Below, piece by piece: positions 15,424 through 23,360 of a DNA stretch of 33,409 nt (positions within the stretch are counted from its first letter, which is position 1; each line of letters opens with the position of its first letter). The stretch is from CAYWNK01 sp047639615 (lineage in GTDB: Bacteria; Planctomycetota; UBA1135; GCA-002686595). The notes under the pieces are model-generated. The model saw nothing but the letters and a program-made list of their open reading frames with translations, ran no database searches and had not been told where the DNA came from. Made by a program: the position numbers and the translations under genes. The DNA is taken from assembly GCA_047639615.1 (NCBI GenBank), contig JBLIOL010000014.1, positions 1 through 33,409 of the forward strand. Reading direction: 5' to 3'.

Positions 15424-16444
15424 GCCCAGCAGCGGCGAGGAGAGACCGCGCCCGATCTTGGAGCCCGTGCCCGAGGAATGGAACGCGCGCCTGATGCAGG
15501 CCGAGGTGGACTTTCCCGTGGAGCGCTCGGAAGTGCTCGGCACGGACAACAGTCTGAAGGCCCGCATTGTGTACGTGCTCGTGCGCGGCATGGAGCAAAC
15601 CCTGGGGCGCTTGCCGTGCGCTGTCCTGGACCCTTTCTTGGGGGTCTTGGCGCGCATCGCTACGCGCTTCGATCGGCGCCACACGCAAGCGGCTGAGGCT
15701 TACATCCGAGCCGCTTTCCCGGATGCCAAGCCGGCAGAGGTGCGCTCGTTGATGCTCGGAGCTTGGCGGCATTTTGCCAACATCAGTCTGCGGGCCTCGC
15801 ACCTGAGCGGGCTCTTGGGTCAGCCCCTCGGCGAACACTTCGAGGTGCGTATGTCGCCCGAGGCCCGTGAGGTGATCGAGTCCGACCAGGGGTGCGTGCT
15901 AGTTTCTGCTCACGTGGGCAACTGGGAGGCCATCGGTTATGCCTGCCAGGCCCTCGGAGTGGTGCCCTTCTACGGCGTCAGCAAGGCGCCCCGCAACGGG
16001 TTCCTCGCGCGCCACATGCAGACCACGCGCGAGGCCTGCGGCCTGCGCATGATCCCCCGCAAGGGCGCCATGACCAGCGCGCCCAAGGTGCTGCGCGCGG
16101 GCGGGTCGGTCATGATGCTGCTGGATCACCGGGCCCGGCTCAAGCCGGTCTGGGCCAAGCTCTTCGGCCGCCCGGCGGGCTGCGATCGCAGCGCTGGCGT
16201 GCTGCTGCGGCGTATCGGCGCCCCGATTCTCTTCTTCGGCTGCTACGAACAGGCCCAAGGACCGCGCTTCCGGCTCGACCTTGGGACAGTCACGCGCCCT
16301 TCCGACTTGGCAGGCCTAGCTCCGGAGGTGATTGCGCGCAGAATCAACGTGGAGCTCGAGCACCTGATCCTGGCCCAGCCCGATCAGTACTTCTGGCTGC
16401 ACGATCGTTTTAAGGACGCCCCCGACACTCTCCCCGACAAATGA
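15416..16444 (+). CDS. Lipid A biosynthesis acyltransferase (LpxL/HtrB family)
   Basis: These integral-membrane acyltransferases add secondary acyl chains to lipid A. The catalytic HxxxxE motif is His166-Glu171 (SAHVGNWEA). RSAGVLLRRIGAPILFFGCY and the C-terminal DQYFWLHDRFK are family signatures. Bases 15406-15410 (GGAGG) lie five bases before the ATG at 15416, a strong ribosome binding site that decides this start over in-frame ATGs at 15377, 15395 and 15404. The result is 342 residues. The first 75 residues form a soluble extension before the acyltransferase domain, longer than in E. coli LpxL. The stop overlaps the next start as ATGA. It lies within the lpxK-hldE run, which supports a lipid A role. 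Confidence 0.85.
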   Translation: MVEPSSGEERPRPILEPVPEEWNARLMQAEVDFPVERSEVLGTDNSLKARIVYVLVRGMEQTLGRLPCAVLDPFLGVLARIATRFDRRHTQAAEAYIRAAFPDAKPAEVRSLMLGAWRHFANISLRASHLSGLLGQPLGEHFEVRMSPEAREVIESDQGCVLVSAHVGNWEAIGYACQALGVVPFYGVSKAPRNGFLARHMQTTREACGLRMIPRKGAMTSAPKVLRAGGSVMMLLDHRARLKPVWAKLFGRPAGCDRSAGVLLRRIGAPILFFGCYEQAQGPRFRLDLGTVTRPSDLAGLAPEVIARRINVELEHLILAQPDQYFWLHDRFKDAPDTLPDK

Positions 16445-17436
16445 GCGATTCGAACCACCCCTTCCCGGCCATGCGCGAGCTGCGCCTCTATCCCTTGGAT
16501 AGTCGCGAGAGCCTCGTGTCCGTGAAGGATTTCTGCGAGGTTCCGCCGCCCTTGCCCGGGTTCGCCGCCTTCGTGGACGCCCTGCCCGACATCTACGCCG
16601 GGATCCACTTCAAGGATCTGGTGGCGCGCATCGTCAAGGCGCGCATGGCTGGCAAGCCCGTGGCCGTGGCCATGGGCGCGCACGTGCTCAAGGTCGGGCT
16701 GGCGCCGCTGCTGATCGATCTCATGGAGCGCGGGGTGATCACCCATGTGGCGCTCAACTCTGCGGGCGCGATTCACGACTTCGAGCTAGCCACCGTGGGC
16801 CACACCTCCGAGCGCGTGGACACGCAGCTGCCCAAGGGTGAATTCGGCTTTGCCGACGAGACAGGCATCGGCATCGCCGCCGGCGCCCGTCGCGGCGCGC
16901 ATCCGAAGGCCGGCGAGCCGCTCGGTTTTGGTCACGGCCTAGGCCGCAATCTCTTGGAATCGAACGCGCCTAACGTACACCTCTCCCTGCCCGCCACCGC
17001 CGTGCGCTTGGGCATTGGCGTGACCTGCCATGTGTCCATCGGCGCGGACATTGTGCACATGCACCCCGCCTGCGATGGCGCAGACCTTGGCGTGGCAGCA
17101 TTGGCCGACTTTCAGCACGTGTGCAAGCTCGTCTCCGAGCTTGACGGCGGCGTGTGGATGAACGTGGGCTGCGCGGTGATCCTACCGGAAGTATTCCTCA
17201 AGGCCGTCAGCGTGGCGATCAACCTGGGCTATGACCTGGACGAGATGACCACCGCCAACCTGGACATGATTCGCCAGTACCGCGCCGAGACCAACGTGGT
17301 ACGGCGTCCGCCCGGCACGGGTTTGAGCCTGATCGGGCAGCACGAATTGCTGTTGCCGCTACTGCGTATGGCCGTTTTGGCCAAGCTTGAGGAAGCGGGC
17401 TTTGAAGCTCCCGAGCGCCCGGAGACATCCCAATGA
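16441..17436 (+). CDS. Conserved protein of unknown function within the lipid A/heptose operon
   Basis: This 331-residue protein has long conserved-looking stretches but no characterised family can be named with confidence. Notable segments are MGAHVLKVGLAPLLIDLMER followed by GVITHVALNSAGAIHDFELA, then GHTSERVDTQLPKGEFGFAD, GADIVHMHPACDGADLGVAA and GGVWMNVGCAVILPEVFLKA. The alternating beta/alpha pattern and the Gly/His-rich loops suggest a Rossmann-like fold, perhaps distantly like the NAD-binding deoxyhypusine synthase fold; this is a guess from pattern. No signal peptide or membrane segment is seen. It overlaps both neighbours by 4 bases (ATGA at 16441 and 17433), so it is tightly coupled to the LpxL-like gene and hldE, pointing to a cytoplasmic step in heptose or LPS metabolism. 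Confidence 0.7.
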   Translation: MSDSNHPFPAMRELRLYPLDSRESLVSVKDFCEVPPPLPGFAAFVDALPDIYAGIHFKDLVARIVKARMAGKPVAVAMGAHVLKVGLAPLLIDLMERGVITHVALNSAGAIHDFELATVGHTSERVDTQLPKGEFGFADETGIGIAAGARRGAHPKAGEPLGFGHGLGRNLLESNAPNVHLSLPATAVRLGIGVTCHVSIGADIVHMHPACDGADLGVAALADFQHVCKLVSELDGGVWMNVGCAVILPEVFLKAVSVAINLGYDLDEMTTANLDMIRQYRAETNVVRRPPGTGLSLIGQHELLLPLLRMAVLAKLEEAGFEAPERPETSQ

Positions 17437-18917
17437 TCGATACGCGTTTGCTGCAACAGAAGCTCGAAGGCCTCGGCAGTCCGCGGGTGGTAATCGTGGG
17501 CGATCTAATCCTCGACCGCTACATGATCGGCGATGTGACGCGCATCTCGCCGGAGGCGCCGATCCCGGTGCTCGCGGTGAAGTCCAACGAGCTGCGCTTG
17601 GGTGGAGCCGGCAACGTGGCCGCCAACCTGCTGGCCATGGACGCCAGCGTGGAGGTCATCGGTGTGGTGGGGGACGACGGGCTCGGTCGCTCCATGGCGG
17701 AGATCTTCGAGGAGCAGGGCGCCGGCGTGAACGGCCTGGTGGTTGATCCGAGTCGGCCGACCATCGAGAAGACACGCATGCTCTCCGGTGTGCAGCAGAT
17801 GCTGCGCGTGGACCGCGAGGATGCGAGCGCAATCACCGGCGCGATCGAGGACGAGGTGCTGATCAGCGCCGTGGCGGCCATCGCTAGCGCGGATGCGGTG
17901 GTGCTCTCGGATTATGGCAAGGGCCTGCTCACGGATAAGGTTCTGCAGGGCGTGATCGGCGCCGCGCGCGCCAAGGGCGTGCCCGTGCTGGTTGACCCCA
18001 AGGGCTCAGACTACAGCCGCTATCGCGGCGCGACATTGGTGACGCCCAACCGCAAGGAAGCCGAGCAGGCCGTTGGGCGCAAGCTGCCCACCCTGGAGGA
18101 TGTCTCCGCGGCGGCTGCGGGCCTGCTGCGCGAGGCTGAACTGGACATGGTCGTGATCACGCTCTCCGCCGACGGAATCTACTTCCGTTCGCGCGGCGAT
18201 GACGCTGAAGAGGGCCTCGCCCCGGCCATGGCGCGCGCCGTCTACGACGTCACCGGCGCCGGCGATACGGTTGTCAGCCACCTGGCCATGTACCTAGCCG
18301 AGGGCTGGAGCCTGGCGGAGTCGGTGGCCATGGCCAACCACGCCGCGGGCATTGTGGTCGGGCGTCTCGGCACGCACTCGGTGCAGCGCCATGAACTGCG
18401 CGCGCGCCTGACCGAGAACCTGCCCAAGACCGGCAAGGTGCTCGGAGCGGAGGAGCTCTCCCAAATGCTCGAAGCTTGGCGCCGGGACGGCAAGCGCATC
18501 GTCTTTACCAACGGCTGCTTCGATGTGCTGCATCGCGGCCATGTGGAATACCTGCGCTTCGCCCGCGAGAAGGGCGACTGTCTGATCGTAGGCGTGAACT
18601 CCGACGCCAGTGTGCGGCGCTTGAAAGGCCCCTCGCGGCCGGTCAACTGCTTGGAAGATCGTTTGATCGTTCTGGCTGCTTTGGAGATGGTGGACGCCGT
18701 GGTGGCCTTCGATGAGGACACGCCCAAGGAGATCATCGAGCAGGTCACGCCGCATGTGCTCGTCAAGGGCGAGGACTGGGCAGGCAAGGGCGCGGTCGGG
18801 TCCGAGTGGGTGGAGTCCCACGGCGGCTCGGTGGTCTTCGCACCGCTAGTTGAGGGACGCTCCACCACGAACATTCTCGAGCGGGCCAAACGCGGCGAGG
18901 GCGTCAGCGGTTCGTGA
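17433..18917 (+). CDS. hldE: Bifunctional heptose-7-phosphate kinase / heptose-1-phosphate adenylyltransferase
   Basis: HldE carries out two steps toward ADP-heptose for the LPS core. Residues 1 to about 325 are a PfkB/ribokinase-like kinase: VIVGDLILDRYMIGDVTRIS, NPxGAGN-type LRLGGAGNVAANL, and the anion hole with catalytic base GAGD (Gly275-Asp278). Residues about 345-494 are the nucleotidyltransferase, with FTNGCFDVLHRGHVEYL carrying the HxGH motif (His367, His370), VGVNSDASVRRLKG, and VLVKGEDW near the end. The length of 494 is standard for the fused enzyme. The ATG at 17433 overlaps the previous stop as ATGA. The GT9 gene at 2.3 kb and the WaaP-like kinase at 22.5 kb are likely users of its product. 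Confidence 0.93.
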   Translation: MIDTRLLQQKLEGLGSPRVVIVGDLILDRYMIGDVTRISPEAPIPVLAVKSNELRLGGAGNVAANLLAMDASVEVIGVVGDDGLGRSMAEIFEEQGAGVNGLVVDPSRPTIEKTRMLSGVQQMLRVDREDASAITGAIEDEVLISAVAAIASADAVVLSDYGKGLLTDKVLQGVIGAARAKGVPVLVDPKGSDYSRYRGATLVTPNRKEAEQAVGRKLPTLEDVSAAAAGLLREAELDMVVITLSADGIYFRSRGDDAEEGLAPAMARAVYDVTGAGDTVVSHLAMYLAEGWSLAESVAMANHAAGIVVGRLGTHSVQRHELRARLTENLPKTGKVLGAEELSQMLEAWRRDGKRIVFTNGCFDVLHRGHVEYLRFAREKGDCLIVGVNSDASVRRLKGPSRPVNCLEDRLIVLAALEMVDAVVAFDEDTPKEIIEQVTPHVLVKGEDWAGKGAVGSEWVESHGGSVVFAPLVEGRSTTNILERAKRGEGVSGS

Positions 18918-19726
18918 CAGAGCGCGGGGCGAAAGCACCGGGGCCTTGGCTGCTTCCCATGGGAGCCATGATCTCCGTGCTGGGGGCTGTTTGCGGCATC
19001 GGTGGGGGGCTCTTCTCCACGCCGCTGCTGCACTACGGCCTACGCTTTGAGCTGCGTCGTGCCATCGCCACCTCACTGGCGCTCGTGACGGCCACGGCGA
19101 TCTCGGCCACCTTCGCAGAATTCATGCGCGCTGACTCGGCCCTGCCCTGGACGATCGTTGCGGCCATTGCGCCCGCGGCGCTCCTGGGCACGCAGTTGGG
19201 CTACCGCATGCAGGACCGGCTCGAGGTGCGCACCCTGAAGAAGATCTTCTGCGTGCTATTGACCGTGGTGGGCTTGAAGATGATCTTCGCCGACGGTCAG
19301 ACGGCGGCGCTTCTTGACTACCAGCCGGATCTCTACGACCACTTAGGAGCGGCCTTGCTCGGGCTGTGTGCCGGCTTCGTGGTGCCCATCCTGGGCATCG
19401 GTGGTGGCATGCTCATGGTGCCGGGCATGCTCTTCGTAGTACCCGGTCTGGGCTACCTGGGGGCGCGCGCCACGAGTTTGGCGGTGGCCTCCTTCACGGC
19501 CAGTCGTTCAACCTTTCTTCACCTAAGGGCGGGCAAACTGAATCCCGAGGACGCGCGCTGGATTGCAGCCGGAGCCTTGTTGGGAGCGTACGGTGGCGTG
19601 CAGTTGGTGCACGTGGGTTCCGTGGCAGCCATTGGGCAGGTGCTCCTAGCGATCATCCTGCTGGTCTCCGCCCTGCGCTTCGGGCTGGACGTGCTCCGCC
19701 TGGGCCGCGAGACCCAGGCGGATTAG
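18914..19726 (+). CDS. TauE/SafE (TSUP) family membrane permease
   Basis: TSUP proteins are inner-membrane anion transporters, several for sulfite or sulfoacetate. This 270-residue protein has seven or eight hydrophobic segments and the duplicated family motif. The first half has GAVCGIGGGLFSTPLL followed by RRAIATSLALVTATAISATF; the second half has GFVVPILGIGGGMLMVPGML followed by ARATSLAVASF. The start is GTG at 18914, overlapping the hldE TGA as GTGA. It ends the operon, converging on the GDH pair with only six bases between stop codons. Its substrate is unknown, and the link to LPS genes may be positional only. Confidence 0.85.
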   Translation: MTERGAKAPGPWLLPMGAMISVLGAVCGIGGGLFSTPLLHYGLRFELRRAIATSLALVTATAISATFAEFMRADSALPWTIVAAIAPAALLGTQLGYRMQDRLEVRTLKKIFCVLLTVVGLKMIFADGQTAALLDYQPDLYDHLGAALLGLCAGFVVPILGIGGGMLMVPGMLFVVPGLGYLGARATSLAVASFTASRSTFLHLRAGKLNPEDARWIAAGALLGAYGGVQLVHVGSVAAIGQVLLAIILLVSALRFGLDVLRLGRETQAD

Positions 19727-19732
19727 AAACGC

Positions 19733-21064
19733 TTAAGCGTAGACGCCGCGGGCGCCGTCGGCTTCCGCCACGCGGGACACGGCCAGGATGTTGGCCGAGT
19801 GGCGCAGGGAGCAATCGTGCTCGGTCTGCACCTTGAGCACGCTATCCCAGGCATCGCGCATGAAGCGCGCCAGGCGGCTGGCGACCACATCTTCGATCCA
19901 GAGCAGGCCCGTACGGTTCTGCACCCACTCGAAGTAGGAGAGCACCACCGCGCCGCCGTTGGCCAGAATGTCGGGCACCACGGGGATGCCGCGTTGGGCC
20001 AGGATCCGGTCGGCACGACTGGAGACCGGGCCGTGGGCGCCCTCGATGACCATCTTGCAGTTGAGCTGCACGGCGTTGCCGGAGTGCACCGCGTTGGCCA
20101 CGGCGCAGGGCATGAATACGTCGCATTCGGCCTGCAGGTAGTCCTTGCTGTCGAGCAGGTCGAACTTGCCCTTGGCACCTTCGAGGGTCCCGTGCTCGGC
20201 GTGCCAGGCCAGCAGGGCCGGAATGTCGAGGCCCTTCTCGTTGTAGAAGACCGAGTGCAGGTCGGAGAGGCCGGTGACGGCGAAGCCTTGCTCGTGCAGC
20301 AGCCGGGCCAGGTTGCCACCCACGGTGCCAGCACCTTGGATGTTCACCCGCAGGCCCGTGTGGTGCATGCCGAAGTGGGCCGCAGCCAGACGCGTGATCG
20401 AGCGCAGGCCGGCGGCCACCGCGTCTTCGTTGCCAGCGGAGCCAGCCATGGCCCGAGGCTTACCGGTGACGGCGGGGTTGGCCGTGAAGCGTAGGTGCTC
20501 GGACAGAGTGTCCAAGAGCCAGGCCATGATGTGCTCGTCGGACTGCAGGTCCGGGGAGAAGACATCCCGCTCCGGGCCCACATCGCCCACCATGCAGGCG
20601 GCGTAGCGGCGTACCACACGCTCGAGCTCGCCGTGGCTTAGGTCGGATTGGTCCACGTTGATGCCGCCTGCGGCGCCCCCGAAGGGCACGTTCAGGACAG
20701 CGCACTTCCAGGTCATCCAGGCGGCCAGGGCGCGCAGCTCTTGGATGCGCAGGTCGCCTGAAATTCGCAGGGGGCCGAGGAAGGGGCCGAGCCCAGCGTT
20801 GTGCTGGATCCGATATCCGTCGTAGACCTCGAAGCTGCCGTCGTCCTTGGTCAGGGGCAGGGAGACCGCGATCTCGCGGTCCGATTTGCGCAGAATCTGA
20901 TACTCGGCGCCCGAGAGGCCGAGCTTTTCAGCGGCCTCATCGAAGCTCTTCATCATGGTCTCGAACGGCGTCTCGTCCGCCATCAGCGGAGAGGCCGGCA
21001 AGGCATCATCGTGCGGGACGTCGGGATCAGCGCCGATCTGGCCTGCTTCGGTTTCTGAAGTCAT
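19733..21064 (-). CDS. Glutamate dehydrogenase paralogue lacking the catalytic lysine (probable pseudoenzyme or regulatory subunit)
   Basis: The 443-residue sequence aligns along its full length with the canonical GDH encoded just upstream, including the dinucleotide fold (NIQGAGTVGGNLARLL) and PDILANGGAVVLSYFEWVQN. Two active-site positions are changed. The substrate-binding Lys of GPxKGG is Leu96 (GPFLGPLRIS), and the catalytic Lys of GGxKGG is Ala132 (FGGAAGGIN). Lys120 (MTWKC) and Asp172 (SPDL) are kept. Numbering is by comparison with Clostridium symbiosum GDH K89, K113, K125 and D165. There are no frameshifts, and the N-terminal extension of about 30 residues is acidic. The ATG at 21064 lies 7 bases after the stop of the active paralogue, so the pair is cotranscribed. 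A non-catalytic partner is the simplest reading, comparable to Thermus GdhA/GdhB. Confidence 0.85.
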   Translation of the reverse strand: MTSETEAGQIGADPDVPHDDALPASPLMADETPFETMMKSFDEAAEKLGLSGAEYQILRKSDREIAVSLPLTKDDGSFEVYDGYRIQHNAGLGPFLGPLRISGDLRIQELRALAAWMTWKCAVLNVPFGGAAGGINVDQSDLSHGELERVVRRYAACMVGDVGPERDVFSPDLQSDEHIMAWLLDTLSEHLRFTANPAVTGKPRAMAGSAGNEDAVAAGLRSITRLAAAHFGMHHTGLRVNIQGAGTVGGNLARLLHEQGFAVTGLSDLHSVFYNEKGLDIPALLAWHAEHGTLEGAKGKFDLLDSKDYLQAECDVFMPCAVANAVHSGNAVQLNCKMVIEGAHGPVSSRADRILAQRGIPVVPDILANGGAVVLSYFEWVQNRTGLLWIEDVVASRLARFMRDAWDSVLKVQTEHDCSLRHSANILAVSRVAEADGARGVYA

Positions 21065-21071
21065 GGTCAGC

Positions 21072-22358
21072 TTAGGCGAAGATACCGCGCATGCGATAGA
21101 CCGTGGCCACCTTGTCGATCGACAGGATGTAAGCCGCGGTGCGCAAGGACACGTCGTACTGCTTGGCGGTCTCGGCGACCTCGCCGAAGGCCTGCACCAT
21201 GATCTGTTCGAGGCGACTGTTGACGATCTCCTCGGTCCAGAAGTAGCCCATGCGATCCTGCACCCACTCGAAGTAGGAGACGGTCACGCCGCCGGCGTTG
21301 GCCAGGATGTCGGGCACGATCAGCACACCCTTGTCGTCGAGGATCTTGCTGGCCACGGCGGTGGTGGGGCCGTTGGCGCCCTCCACGATCATCTTGGCCT
21401 TGATGCGATCCGCGTTCTGGGAGGTGATCTGGTTCTCGGTGGCGGCCGGAACGAGCAGGTCGCAGGGCAGCTCGAGCTGCTCGGCGTTGGGCAGGTGGTC
21501 GGCTTCCGTGTAGCCGGCCAAGCGCTTGTGCTCTTCCAGGTGCGCCATGACCGAGGTCACATCGAGGCCCTTCTCGTTGTAAATCGAGCCGTACATGTCG
21601 CTGATGGAGCACACGCGATAACCCTCGCGGTGCAGCAGGAGCGCGCCAATACCGCCAACGTTGCCAGAACCCTGAACAACCACGGAGGTGTTCTCGGGGC
21701 GGCGGCCGGCGATCTTGAGCACCTCGTTGGCGGAGATCATGACCCCGCGTCCGGTGGCTTCGCGCCGCCCTCGGCTGCCACCCAAGTTGAGCGGCTTGCC
21801 GGTGACGATGGCGGTCGTGGTCTTGCGCACGTGCATGGAGTACGTGTCCATGATCCACGCCATGGTCTGCTCGCCGGTGTTCATGTCCGGTGCAGGCACG
21901 TCTCGGTCGGGACCGAGGATGTCCATGATCGCGACGGTGTAGCGGCGCGTCAGTCGTTCGAGCTCGCCCGTCGACATGTTGCGCGGGTCGCAGATCACAC
22001 CACCCTTGCCACCGCCGAAGGGAATGTTCACCACGGAACACTTCCACGTCATCCAGGCCGCGAGCGCGCGCACCTCATCGAGGTTGACGTTGGGGTCGAA
22101 GCGAATGCCGCCTTTGCAGGGGCCGCGTAGGAAGTTGTGCTGGACGCGGTAACCGGTGAAGACTTTCAGGCTGCCGTCGTCCATGAGGACGGGCAGGCTG
22201 ACTTTCAATTCACGTTCGGGCTGGCGCAGAACTTCGCGCACTCCCTCGTCAAGACCAAGATGGTTCGCTGCAGTGTCGAACCCCTTCGCCATGGAGAGGA
22301 AGGGGTTGAACTCGTCTGCGAGAGCCTCGGGGGCAGCTGTGGCGGAGCCGGAAGACAT
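21072..22358 (-). CDS. Glutamate dehydrogenase (Glu/Leu/Phe/Val dehydrogenase family), canonical
   Basis: GDH interconverts glutamate and 2-oxoglutarate plus ammonia with NAD(P). All key residues are present: Lys82 (GPCKGGIRF), Lys106 (MTWKC), catalytic Lys118 (FGGGKGGV) and the Asp in DVPAPDMNT. The nucleotide-binding loop is VVQGSGNVGGIGALLLHREG. TGKPLNLGGSRGRREATGRG is the conserved hinge region, and the ending KVATVYRMRGIFA is typical of bacterial hexameric GDHs. The start is the ATG at 22358, giving 428 residues; the longer open frame upstream has no GDH-like sequence and runs into the divergent kinase gene. It is the first gene of a two-gene operon with the altered paralogue at 19733-21064. 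Confidence 0.92.
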   Translation of the reverse strand: MSSGSATAAPEALADEFNPFLSMAKGFDTAANHLGLDEGVREVLRQPERELKVSLPVLMDDGSLKVFTGYRVQHNFLRGPCKGGIRFDPNVNLDEVRALAAWMTWKCSVVNIPFGGGKGGVICDPRNMSTGELERLTRRYTVAIMDILGPDRDVPAPDMNTGEQTMAWIMDTYSMHVRKTTTAIVTGKPLNLGGSRGRREATGRGVMISANEVLKIAGRRPENTSVVVQGSGNVGGIGALLLHREGYRVCSISDMYGSIYNEKGLDVTSVMAHLEEHKRLAGYTEADHLPNAEQLELPCDLLVPAATENQITSQNADRIKAKMIVEGANGPTTAVASKILDDKGVLIVPDILANAGGVTVSYFEWVQDRMGYFWTEEIVNSRLEQIMVQAFGEVAETAKQYDVSLRTAAYILSIDKVATVYRMRGIFA

Positions 22359-22482
22359 GACGCCGGAACCGGCCCGGTAAGGGGTCGGCAGTACCGTGCC
22401 GGAGCACGATTGGGTGGGGGTAGGAGATGAAACCAGGGAGGGGCCGGTGCCGTGGCGGTGGCCTCTGCTGCATATTGGTGCC
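22359..22482. promoter_or_regulatory. Divergent control region of the GDH pair and WaaP-like kinase
   Basis: This 124-base gap separates opposite starts and should carry both promoters. The visible structures are a CGGCA/TGCCG hairpin with a 6-base loop at 22386-22401 and a purine-rich run (GGGTGGGGGTAGGAGATG). No strong -35/-10 pair is evident on either strand. Confidence 0.3.
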
Positions 22483-23331
22483 ATGAACTCGCCCCGGTGG
22501 AACCCCGAGTCTCGGCTTTTTCGAGACGAGACAAATTCGTTGGGCGGTGAGTCCCACGGATCGGAGGGTCGCGGGGCCCTGGGAGAGGCCGCTAGGGGCC
22601 ATGGATTTGGGTCCCTGGAGGAGCTCCGGCCACTGCTTTGGGCCAAGCCTGAGCGCTGCTATAGGCAGGTGCCCGGGCGCCTGACCTTCCCCTGGCCCGA
22701 GCCCGGCTCGCCGCGGGTGGTGGTCAAGCGCTTCGTGGGCGATCTGCGCCGGGATCGCTGGTACGAATACCTGCGCGGGCGCCGTCGCAGCCCGGGCCAG
22801 CGCGAGTACGAAAACCTGGTGGGCCTGCGAGCCGCCGGCCTGCCCGTGCCCGAGGCCCTGGGCTGGTACGCGTGTGGCCAGGAATCCCTGGTGGTCATGG
22901 CCTTCGTGCCCCACGGCGAGACCCTGCGCCAGCACTTGGACGGAGCCTCCCAGGCCGATCTGCGCCGCTGGGTCGAGCGCCTGGCGCCGCTCGTGGCCCG
23001 GCTCCATGCGCAGGGCTGGTACCACCGCGACCTCTATCTGGAGCACCTGGTCTTGGCCGGTTCCGAAGCGCAGCCGGAACTCATGCTCCTGGACCTGGGC
23101 CGGGCACGCTGTGAGCGGCAGCCCAGGGCGCGCTGGCTGCACAAGGACCTGGGCGCGCTGCTGCACTCCGCGCCCGCCGAGCTGGGCCTACGCGCGCGCC
23201 TGCGCGGCCTGGTGCTCTACGGCCGGGCCCGCGGGATCACGGATTCCGACCAGTTGCGCCTGCTGGCAGTTCGGGCCGAGGCATTCCGGCGCCGCATCGC
23301 CGCCCACCTGCCGCGCTACCAGGTACCCTAG
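22483..23331 (+). CDS. WaaP/InaA-like LPS core (heptose) kinase family protein
   Basis: These kinase-fold proteins phosphorylate core sugars of LPS (heptose or Kdo). The catalytic loop is WYHRDLYLEHLVL (His181-Arg182-Asp183), with a DLG metal-binding aspartate at Asp204 in LLDLGRARCE. It is followed by ARWLHKDLGALLHSAP, a stretch typical of the WaaP/KdkA group. The N-terminal nucleotide-binding lobe has SPRVVVKRF with the expected lysine. The ATG at 22483 gives 282 residues and leaves the control region free; an upstream in-frame start at 22396 would add 29 unconserved residues. It is divergent from the GDH operon and near, but not in, the lpxK-hldE run. Confidence 0.75.
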   Translation: MNSPRWNPESRLFRDETNSLGGESHGSEGRGALGEAARGHGFGSLEELRPLLWAKPERCYRQVPGRLTFPWPEPGSPRVVVKRFVGDLRRDRWYEYLRGRRRSPGQREYENLVGLRAAGLPVPEALGWYACGQESLVVMAFVPHGETLRQHLDGASQADLRRWVERLAPLVARLHAQGWYHRDLYLEHLVLAGSEAQPELMLLDLGRARCERQPRARWLHKDLGALLHSAPAELGLRARLRGLVLYGRARGITDSDQLRLLAVRAEAFRRRIAAHLPRYQVP

Positions 23332-23360
23332 GGGAGCTCTCAACCCTCACTGATAGACCC

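Noticed and set aside
20955..22130. Open frame of 391 codons on the plus strand opposite the GDH genes
   Set aside because: It lies antisense to two well-supported GDH genes and has His/Gly/Val-rich shadow composition typical of GC-rich antisense frames.
22386..22401. CGGCA/TGCCG hairpin as a specific GDH operator
   Set aside because: The stem is short and GC-rich sequence makes such hairpins common. It is kept only as a note in the control-region entry.
22359..22646. N-terminal extension of the canonical GDH frame
   Set aside because: The sequence is not GDH-like and would overlap the divergent kinase gene. The ATG at 22358 gives the normal family length.
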